From Rhodobacter sp. (lineage in GTDB: Bacteria > Pseudomonadota > Alphaproteobacteria > Rhodobacterales > Rhodobacteraceae), in the NCBI GenBank assembly GCA_013824045.1, contig PNND01000322.1, positions 1 to 7,019 of the forward strand: a stretch of DNA of 7,019 bases. Direction: 5' to 3'. Below, piece after piece: positions 1-4,533 of this stretch; the stretch's first letter is position 1; every line of letters begins with the position of its first letter. The notes under the pieces were generated by a model. The model made no database searches. It was not told the DNA's origin and worked only from the letters and a program-made list of their open reading frames with translations. Both the position numbers and the translations under genes were made by a program.

Positions 1-89
1 CGCGCAAGGCGATGATGGCGCGCATCGCCGATGTGCAGATGCGCCAAGCCATGGCGGAAGAGGCCCGCCGCGCCTTTCTGCGCGGCTGA
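1..89 (+). CDS. C-terminal end of an unrecognised protein (5' partial)
   Basis: An open frame enters from the left edge, with its first full codon at base 3, and ends at the TGA at 87-89. It gives 28 residues, ending in EEARRAFLRG. The piece is rich in Ala, Arg and Met and looks helical (ARIADVQMRQAMAEEARRAF). Codons are G/C-ending throughout, which fits a real gene of this genome. Too little is visible to name a family. It lies on the same strand as the aminotransferase that begins about 60 bases later, so the two could be co-transcribed, but nothing seen proves this. The frame is open across the whole visible part and has no internal start that must be preferred, so I treat it as a gene tail rather than a small complete gene. 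Confidence 0.6.
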   Translation, partial: RKAMMARIADVQMRQAMAEEARRAFLRG

Positions 90-152
90 CAGGGGCGCTG
101 GCGAAGAATTCGCCTCTTGCGCTTCGGATCAAGGCGCGTTTCCTTTGCGGCC

Positions 153-1259
153 ATGACCGGACCTCGCCTCACCCCGCTTGCTGACAGCCTGCCCGAAACC
201 GTCCCCTTCGTCGGGCCGGAAACGCAGGAACGCGCCCTCGGCCGCCCCTTCCGGGCGCGGCTGGGTGCAAATGAAAGCCTCTTCGGCCCCTCACCCCACG
301 CCAAGGCCGCCATGGCGGCAGCGGCGGCAGAAAGCTGGATGTATGGCGATCCGGAAATGCACGACCTGCGCGCCGCCATTGCCGCGCATCATGGCACAAC
401 GCCCGCCCATGTGATCGTGGGCGAAGGCATCGACGGGCTCTTGGGCACGCTGGTCCGGCTGACCGCCGGGCCGGGGGATCATGTCGTCACCTCGCTGGGC
501 GCCTACCCCACCTTCAACTTCCATGTCGCAGGCTTCGGCGCGACCCTGCACCGCGTCCCCTACCGCGACGATCACGAAGACCCGCAGGCCTTGGCCGCCA
601 TGGCGCGGCAGGTGGGGGCAAAGCTTGTCTATTTCGCCAATCCCGACAACCCGATGGGCACTTGGCACCCAGCGGCGACCGTGACCGCGTTGATCGACGC
701 GCTGCCCCAAGGCACGCTTCTTGTGCTGGATGAGGCCTATATCGACCTCGCCCCGCCCGGAACTGCGCCGGACATTCACCCCGATGATCCCCGCGTCATC
801 CGCATGCGCACCTTCTCAAAAGGCTATGGTCTGGCCGGCATGCGCTTGGGCTATGCGCTGGCCGCCCCGCCCCTGATCCGCGCCTTCGACAAGGTGCGCA
901 ACCATTTCGGCGTGGGCCGCGTGGCGCAGGCGGCCGCATTGGCCGCGCTGGCCGATCAGAACTGGCTGGCCGCCGTGCAGGCCAATGTGGTGCAAGCCCG
1001 CGCCCGCATTGCCGCCATCGGGGCCGCGAATGGCCTGACGGCCCTGCCATCCGCCACCAATTTCGTAACACTGGATACCGGGCGGGACGGCGATTTCGCC
1101 CGCGCCCTTTTGGCCGAATGCGTCGCGCGGGGGGTCTTTATCCGCATGCCCGGCGTCGCACCGCTGGATCGCTGCCTGCGCATAAGCGCCGGAACCGATG
1201 CCGATCTGGATATTCTGGCCGAGGTTCTGCCGCAGGCGCTCGCCGCCTTGCGGCGCTGA
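153..1259 (+). CDS. PLP-dependent aminotransferase, histidinol-phosphate aminotransferase (HisC) type
   Basis: This is a fold-type I (class I/II) aminotransferase of 368 residues, close to the usual HisC length of about 350-370. Such cytosolic enzymes move an amino group between a substrate and 2-oxoglutarate/glutamate using pyridoxal phosphate. Visible marks are the N-terminal RLGANESLFGPSP (37-49), matching the HisC N-E-N/S-xxGPSP stretch; NPDNPMG (163-169); DEAY (193-196), with the Asp that contacts the PLP ring nitrogen; FSKGYGLAGMRLGY (221-234), with K223 as the Schiff-base lysine; and RISAGT (343-348), with R343 as the expected carboxylate-binding Arg. I chose ATG 153 because homologues, as I recall them, begin close to this point. 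A TTG at 117 in frame would add 12 Arg-rich residues, and neither start has a strong ribosome site. No other his gene is near, so the true substrate may be histidinol phosphate or an aromatic amino acid. The family is secure; the substrate is not. Confidence 0.9.
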   Translation: MTGPRLTPLADSLPETVPFVGPETQERALGRPFRARLGANESLFGPSPHAKAAMAAAAAESWMYGDPEMHDLRAAIAAHHGTTPAHVIVGEGIDGLLGTLVRLTAGPGDHVVTSLGAYPTFNFHVAGFGATLHRVPYRDDHEDPQALAAMARQVGAKLVYFANPDNPMGTWHPAATVTALIDALPQGTLLVLDEAYIDLAPPGTAPDIHPDDPRVIRMRTFSKGYGLAGMRLGYALAAPPLIRAFDKVRNHFGVGRVAQAAALAALADQNWLAAVQANVVQARARIAAIGAANGLTALPSATNFVTLDTGRDGDFARALLAECVARGVFIRMPGVAPLDRCLRISAGTDADLDILAEVLPQALAALRR

Positions 1260-1273
1260 TCACAATCTGATCA
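1257..1273. terminator. Small inverted repeat joining two convergent stop codons
   Basis: TGATCA (1257-1262), five bases (CAATC), then TGATCA (1268-1273). Each hexamer is a palindrome, so the pair can form a 6-bp stem with a 5-base loop. The first includes the TGA of the aminotransferase and the second holds the stop of the minus-strand DUF4177 gene. It is the only structure between the two converging genes, so it might act as a weak bidirectional end signal. The stem is AT-containing and has no U-tract, so real terminator activity is doubtful. Confidence 0.25.
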
Positions 1274-1642
1274 CTCTGCCCGGCCCAGCGCAGGCGAGGG
1301 GCCTGCAGGCGCATCCGTCGCCGGGCCAAGGCGCGGCGCGGCTGCCTCTGCCGCCAACGGGCGCAGCAGACTGACTGTGTCCGATCCAGGTGTCAGCCCG
1401 GCCACCGCATTCAACTCGCGGCGAAAGATCAGCATAGTCTGCTCAGTCGTCTTCGTCTTGGTAAAGCCCGACCGTTCGTCGCACGGCAGCGTTTCCGAAC
1501 GCTGATACTCCCACCCGTCACGGCCCAGATCGTTCATCAGCGTGCTCAGCGTCAGCGCAAAGCGATCCTCGGTCGTCTTTGCATCGCGGGCCTTTGTGCC
1601 GCGGCGCGGGGCCGGAAGAACCTTGTATTCATAACGCTGCAT
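1271..1642 (-). CDS. DUF4177-type small protein with a disordered C-terminal tail
   Basis: A protein of 123 residues. The first ~75 fit the DUF4177 pattern: an opening YEYKVLP (4-10), a helix with a run to LNDLG-like LMNDLGRDGWEY (35-46), and a closing beta strand TMLIFRREL (69-77). DUF4177 domains are small alpha/beta modules without a known catalytic role. The last ~45 residues are rich in Ala and Pro (for example APRLGPATDAPAGPSP) and are probably disordered, longer than in a minimal DUF4177 protein. There is no signal peptide or membrane segment, so it should be cytosolic. The ATG at 1642 is well supported by GGAG six bases upstream. It lies downstream of gatB on the same strand with 108 bases between, including a possible terminator, so it may be its own unit. 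The family call is by pattern; function is unknown. Confidence 0.8.
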   Translation of the reverse strand: MQRYEYKVLPAPRRGTKARDAKTTEDRFALTLSTLMNDLGRDGWEYQRSETLPCDERSGFTKTKTTEQTMLIFRRELNAVAGLTPGSDTVSLLRPLAAEAAAPRLGPATDAPAGPSPALGRAE

Positions 1643-1713
1643 CGGATGCTCCGGATGTTTCTAGGGCGTAAGTAAAGGTTTGCGCCGTTTTGGCAAAGGG
1701 GCAGGCGCGGGCG

Positions 1714-1729
1714 GGCGGGCTTTCCCGCC
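1714..1729 (-). terminator. Candidate terminator hairpin behind gatB
   Basis: On the minus strand GGCGGG, loop AAAG, CCCGCC forms a perfect 6-bp GC stem that starts 21 bases after the gatB stop. The expected T-run is missing (a CCCCTTTGCC stretch follows further down), so it could be a weak or factor-assisted terminator, or only a GC-rich inverted repeat. Confidence 0.4.
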
Positions 1730-1750
1730 GACCGCACCCGGCCCCTGCTG

Positions 1751-3262
1751 TCAAAGGCCCAGCTTCTGTGCCACCATCTGGTTGACGACCGCCGGGTTGG
1801 CCTTGCCCCCCGTGGCCTTCAGGACCTGCCCGGTGAACCAGCCCGCCAGCTTGGAATTGACCTTGGCCTTTTCCACCTGATCAGGATTGGCCGCGATCAG
1901 CGCATCCAGCGCCCGCTCGATCTCGCCCGTATCGGTCACCTGCTTCATGCCATGCTTGGCGGCCACTTCGGCCGGATTGCCGCCCTCGGTCCAGAGGATC
2001 TCGAACAGCTCCTTAGCCATCTTCGAGGTGATCTCGCCGCTGGCGATCAGATCCAGCACGCCGCCGATCTGCGCGGCAGACAGCGGGCTGTCGGCAATGC
2101 CCAGACCTTCCTTGTTCAAACGACCAAAAAGCTCGTTGATGATCCAGTTCGCGGCCTGTTTGCCGTCGCGGCCTTTGGCAACCTCCTCAAAGAAGGCGGC
2201 ATTGTCGACCTCGGCGGTCAGAACGTTGGCATCGTAATCGGTCAGGCCGAAATCGGCCATGAACCGCGCCTTCTTGGCATCCGGCAATTCCGGCATCCGG
2301 GCCGCAATGTCATCGACCCATTCCTGTTCAATCTCCAGCGGCAGCAGGTCCGGGCAGGGGAAATAGCGGTAATCATGCGCCTCTTCCTTGCTGCGCATCG
2401 ACCGCGTCTCACCCTTGTCGGGATCGTAAAGCCGGGTTTCCTGATCGACCTTGCCGCCATCTTCCAGAATGGCGATCTGACGCCGCGCCTCATATTCGAT
2501 GGCAGCCTGAATGAACCGCAGCGAGTTCATGTTCTTGATCTCGCAGCGCGTGCCCAGATGGCCAAAGTCCTGCGTCGCCTGATAGCGCTCATAATCGCCC
2601 GGCCGGCAGACCGACACGTTCACATCGGCCCGCAGGTTGCCGTTCTGCATGTTGCCGTCGCAGGTGCCCAAGTAACGCAGGATCTGGCGCAGCTTGGCCA
2701 CATAGGCGGCAGCTTCCTCCGGCCCGCGCAAATCGGGGCGGCTGACAATCTCCATCAGCGCAACGCCGGTGCGGTTGAAATCCACGAAAGACATGGTCGG
2801 GTCCATGTCATGGATCGATTTGCCCGCATCCTGTTCCAGATGGATACGCTCGATCCGCACCAGACGCGCCACGCCGGGGGCCAACTCGACGAGCACCTCG
2901 CCCTCGCCCACAATGGGGTGATAAAGCTGGCTGATCTGATAGCCCTGCGGCAGGTCGGGATAGAAGTAATTCTTCCGGTCGAAGGCCGAAGTCAGGTTGA
3001 TCTGCGCCTTCAGGCCCAGCCCCGACCGAACGGCCTGTTCCACACAAAACTCGTTAATGACAGGCAGCATCCCCGGCATCGCCGCATCGACGAAGGCCAC
3101 GTTGGAATTGGGTTCAGCCCCCACCTGTGTGGAGGCCCCCGAAAACAGCTTGGCGTTCGAGGCGACCTGGGCATGGATTTCCATCCCGATCACCAGTTCC
3201 CAATCGCCCTTGGCTCCCGCGATCACCTTGGGTTTCGGGGCTTCATAGCGGGTGTCAAGCAT
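1751..3262 (-). CDS. gatB: Asp-tRNA(Asn)/Glu-tRNA(Gln) amidotransferase subunit B
   Basis: GatB, 503 residues, is the subunit of the cytosolic GatCAB complex that binds the misacylated tRNA and activates Glu-tRNA(Gln) (or Asp-tRNA(Asn)) with ATP. Ammonia from glutamine, freed by GatA, then makes the amide. Most alphaproteobacteria need this to make Gln-tRNA. Visible marks are [10 protein letters not shown] (24-33), with E28 and H30 matching the catalytic metal-site Glu/His; the [19 protein letters not shown] stretch (94-112); the GatB signature [10 protein letters not shown] (139-148); RADVNVSV (211-218); and [10 protein letters not shown] (238-247). The last ~150 residues form the helical GatB/YqeY tail that holds tRNA, ending in [10 protein letters not shown]. 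Length is slightly above the usual 475-500 because of a ~20-residue N-terminal lead. The ATG at 3262 has AGGA about nine bases upstream. gatA and gatC are not in the window, so the complex is encoded at more than one locus. Confidence 0.98.
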   Translation of the reverse strand: MLDTRYEAPKPKVIAGAKGDWELVIGMEIHAQVASNAKLFSGASTQVGAEPNSNVAFVDAAMPGMLPVINEFCVEQAVRSGLGLKAQINLTSAFDRKNYFYPDLPQGYQISQLYHPIVGEGEVLVELAPGVARLVRIERIHLEQDAGKSIHDMDPTMSFVDFNRTGVALMEIVSRPDLRGPEEAAAYVAKLRQILRYLGTCDGNMQNGNLRADVNVSVCRPGDYERYQATQDFGHLGTRCEIKNMNSLRFIQAAIEYEARRQIAILEDGGKVDQETRLYDPDKGETRSMRSKEEAHDYRYFPCPDLLPLEIEQEWVDDIAARMPELPDAKKARFMADFGLTDYDANVLTAEVDNAAFFEEVAKGRDGKQAANWIINELFGRLNKEGLGIADSPLSAAQIGGVLDLIASGEITSKMAKELFEILWTEGGNPAEVAAKHGMKQVTDTGEIERALDALIAANPDQVEKAKVNSKLAGWFTGQVLKATGGKANPAVVNQMVAQKLGL

Positions 3263-3293
3263 GGCGTGCCGTCCTGTGATCCGTTTGCCCGCC

Positions 3294-3322
3294 TGTCTAG
3301 GGCGTCAGGGCAGCGGCATCAA
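3294..3322 (-). promoter_or_regulatory. Candidate gatB promoter
   Basis: On the minus strand TTGATG (-35, bases 3317-3322) is separated by 17 bases from TAGACA (-10, 3294-3299). Transcription would begin some 25 bases before the gatB ATG. The -35 keeps the key TTGA, but the -10 matches the general consensus at only 3 of 6 positions. The -10 lies in a 10-mer that also occurs ahead of the DUF4177 gene. Consensus matching alone supports this call. Confidence 0.35.
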
Positions 3323-3330
3323 GCATGCTG

Positions 3331-3513
3331 TCACTGTTTTGGGGACGATGGCCGCGCAGATCGGGGCCAAGTCTGACCCGCCGATTCCTCTCTGTTGACC
3401 TGCGGCAGACGCGTCAAGATCAGCACGGCCGGCAGAAGCAGGATGAACAGGAACAGGTTCCAGGCACGGCCCAAGATATCGGCCGTGACCGATGAGGCAA
3501 AAAAACGCGACAT
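3331..3513 (-). CDS. Probable small single-pass membrane protein
   Basis: An open frame of 60 residues that I do not recognise as a named family. After a short N-terminus (MSRFFASSVTADILGRAW) comes one strongly hydrophobic segment, about residues 18-34 (WNLFLFILLLPAVLILT), then a polar tail with RLPQVNREE. It should sit in the inner membrane as a single-pass protein. Evidence that it is real: about 50 codons in a row use mainly G/C-ending third positions (CTG, ATC, GCC, CCG), and the membrane segment is well formed. Only the last ~12 codons look less coding-like. Evidence against: there is no clear ribosome site before the ATG at 3513, and no start closer to the membrane segment is obvious. 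It lies 68 bases upstream of gatB on the same strand, so it may be co-transcribed with gatB. Function is unknown. Confidence 0.55.
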   Translation of the reverse strand: MSRFFASSVTADILGRAWNLFLFILLLPAVLILTRLPQVNREESAGQTWPRSARPSSPKQ

Positions 3514-3514
3514 G

Positions 3515-3525
3515 GCAGTGTCACA
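3515..3525. repeat. 11-bp direct repeat, copy 1
   Basis: GCAGTGTCACA, one base upstream of the ATG (3511-3513, minus strand) of the small membrane protein. The identical sequence recurs 98 bases away at 3613-3623. Its position would suit an operator for the minus-strand gene, but no known regulator is implied. Confidence 0.4.
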
Positions 3526-3612
3526 CCATTTACAATGTTACGCGGGTCTTCAGATCGTCTTTCAGGCTTTTGTCAGGCAAAACCGGTAGGCAGACCACCG
3601 GCGGATGAGCGA

Positions 3613-3643
3613 GCAGTGTCACAACTGCAGCGACATTGTGGCA
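3613..3643. repeat. 11-bp direct repeat copy 2 and overlapping imperfect inverted repeat
   Basis: GCAGTGTCACA (3613-3623) repeats copy 1 exactly. It overlaps an imperfect inverted repeat: TGTCACAA (3617-3624) and TTGTGGCA (3636-3643), complementary at 7 of 8 positions with an 11-base gap. The arm centres are about 19 bases apart, near two helical turns, as expected for a dimeric regulator. It ends 17 bases before the CtrA-type motif. Its function is inferred from shape only. Confidence 0.35.
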
Positions 3644-3659
3644 AATTGAGGGCAACCCG

Positions 3660-3674
3660 TTAACAAAGGGTTAA
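3660..3674 (+). promoter_or_regulatory. CtrA-type binding motif
   Basis: TTAA (3660-3663), seven bases CAAAGGG, TTAA (3671-3674): a perfect match to the full CtrA recognition sequence TTAA-N7-TTAA of alphaproteobacteria. CtrA is the response regulator that controls the cell cycle in Caulobacter and motility and gene-transfer-agent genes in Rhodobacterales. By chance alone at this base composition I roughly estimate about one such match per 100 kb. It is 131 bases ahead of the lipoprotein start and about 150 bases from the divergent gene. I could not place a convincing -35/-10 pair next to it, so whether it activates or represses, and which gene, is open. Confidence 0.55.
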
Positions 3675-3695
3675 GAAAAGGCCCCAAAAGGCGGA

Positions 3696-3713
3696 TTCCT
3701 GCCTATGCAGGAA
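3696..3713. repeat. Perfect 7-bp hairpin in the probable leader of the lipoprotein gene
   Basis: TTCCTGC (3696-3702), loop CTAT, GCAGGAA (3707-3713). No T-run follows on either side, so it is not a standard terminator. It is about 90 bases ahead of the lipoprotein start and could be a leader structure or a regulator site. Confidence 0.4.
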
Positions 3714-3804
3714 CGCAACACACTGTTTCCGTGGACAGGCAAAACAGTCCCTGATCAAAAGCCCGGGTCGCGCATGGGGGTGCGGCGCTGCCGATCAGGA
3801 ACCG

Positions 3805-4464
3805 ATGATACGTTCTTCTGCCCTTGTGGCCTTGTCCGTTGCTGCCGCTGTTCTGGGCGGCTGTGTGTCAACCGATGCGACAACCAGCCTGTCCACCAGC
3901 GGGCAAACGCCTCCCATGCAATGGGACGCGCGCGCCGAAGGGCCGGAATGGACCCGCAACACGCTCACCGCCCTGCAGACGCATGATGCCGTTCTGGCCT
4001 CGACCGTGCCGGGCGATGTGGAAACTTGGTGCCCCGGCTATGCCACCGCCTCGATCGAGGATCGCCGCGCCTTCTGGGCGGGGCTGATGTCGGCCGTGGC
4101 GCGTTATGAAAGCACCTGGAACCCGCAGGCCTCGGGTGGTGGCGGGCGCTATATCGGGATCATGCAGATCTCGCCCGTTTCTGCCGATTACCACCAGTGC
4201 GAAGCCGATACCGTGTCCGAGTTGAAGAATGGGTCGGAAAATCTGGAATGCGCGGCGCTGATGATGGCCAAGGCCGTGGCGCGCGATGGTCTGGTGGCGG
4301 GCGGCGGCAATCGCGGCATCGGGCGCGACTGGATGCCGCTGCGCGACGGCGGCAAACGTGCGGCGATGGCAGAATGGACGCGGGCGCAGCCTTATTGCCA
4401 GATCAAGGATGACGGCGGCTTCTTCGCCCCGCGCCAGAGCGTGACGCTGTCAGCCAAGGGCTAA
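3805..4464 (+). CDS. Transglycosylase SLT-domain-like lipoprotein
   Basis: A protein of 219 residues that probably cuts or remodels peptidoglycan in the periplasm. It starts with a lipoprotein signal peptide: MIRSS, a hydrophobic core, then the lipobox VLGGC with C20 as the lipidated cysteine. After a ~50-residue low-complexity linker, a lysozyme-like SLT core appears: ARYESTWNP (99-107), with E102 as the expected catalytic Glu, and GIMQISPVSADYH (118-130), matching the G-x-x-Q-I motif of SLT enzymes. C76, C132, C149 and C198 could form two disulfides. It is smaller than the large Slt enzymes and its C-terminal SLT motifs are weak, so activity is probable but not shown. The ATG at 3805 is backed by AGGA four bases upstream, a rather short spacing. 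The gene stands alone, divergent from the small membrane protein and convergent with pepN, with a CtrA-type motif upstream. Confidence 0.85.
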   Translation: MIRSSALVALSVAAAVLGGCVSTDATTSLSTSGQTPPMQWDARAEGPEWTRNTLTALQTHDAVLASTVPGDVETWCPGYATASIEDRRAFWAGLMSAVARYESTWNPQASGGGGRYIGIMQISPVSADYHQCEADTVSELKNGSENLECAALMMAKAVARDGLVAGGGNRGIGRDWMPLRDGGKRAAMAEWTRAQPYCQIKDDGGFFAPRQSVTLSAKG

Positions 4465-4513
4465 CGGTGGCGCCCCGCGCCCCGGACGGATAACGCAGGC
4501 AATCCGCGCGGCC

Positions 4514-4533
4514 GAGGGGCGTATACTCCCCTC
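4514..4533. terminator. Near-perfect palindrome between convergent lipoprotein and pepN genes
   Basis: GAGGGG (4514-4519) and CCCCTC (4528-4533) pair around an inner GTATAC palindrome (4521-4526), with one C/T mismatch. The right arm overlaps the pepN stop codon at 4532-4534. It is the best hairpin in the 67-base gap and may end transcription from both sides, but no T-run follows on either strand. Confidence 0.35.

Larger units (their letters stand above)
3514..3804. other. Divergent intergenic region
   Basis: About 290 bases separate the minus-strand small membrane protein from the plus-strand lipoprotein. Its middle part (about 3520-3700) is visibly richer in A/T than the flanking genes. 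It holds a CtrA-type motif, a short perfect hairpin, a repeated 11-mer and an imperfect inverted repeat, listed separately. I see no tRNA, no riboswitch and no further gene. Short frames here, including one starting at 3705, lack coding-like codon use or a ribosome site. Confidence 0.6.

Noticed and set aside
117..152. TTG at 117 as the aminotransferase start
   Set aside because: It would add an Arg-rich stretch not expected in the family; the ATG at 153 places the conserved N-terminus at a normal distance.
291..779. Minus-strand frame of 162 codons opposite the aminotransferase
   Set aside because: It overlaps the region of the aminotransferase that holds the PLP motifs and shows no domain of its own.
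1643..1700. A standard -35/-10 promoter for the DUF4177 gene
   Set aside because: TTGCCA (1691-1696 region, minus strand) has no acceptable -10 at 16-18 bases, and the TAGAAA-like block lacks a good -35, so I did not call it.
1952..3376. Plus-strand open frame of 474 codons opposite gatB
   Set aside because: It is a mirror of the high-GC minus-strand codons of gatB, which is certain. Its product is rich in His, Arg and Gln with no recognisable domain, and its frame runs past the gatB start without a ribosome site.
3705..3986. Plus-strand frame of 93 codons overlapping the start of the lipoprotein
   Set aside because: It has no ribosome site, its ATG lies in the hairpin loop, and its downstream half is an off-frame reading of the lipoprotein gene with many Cys and Arg residues.
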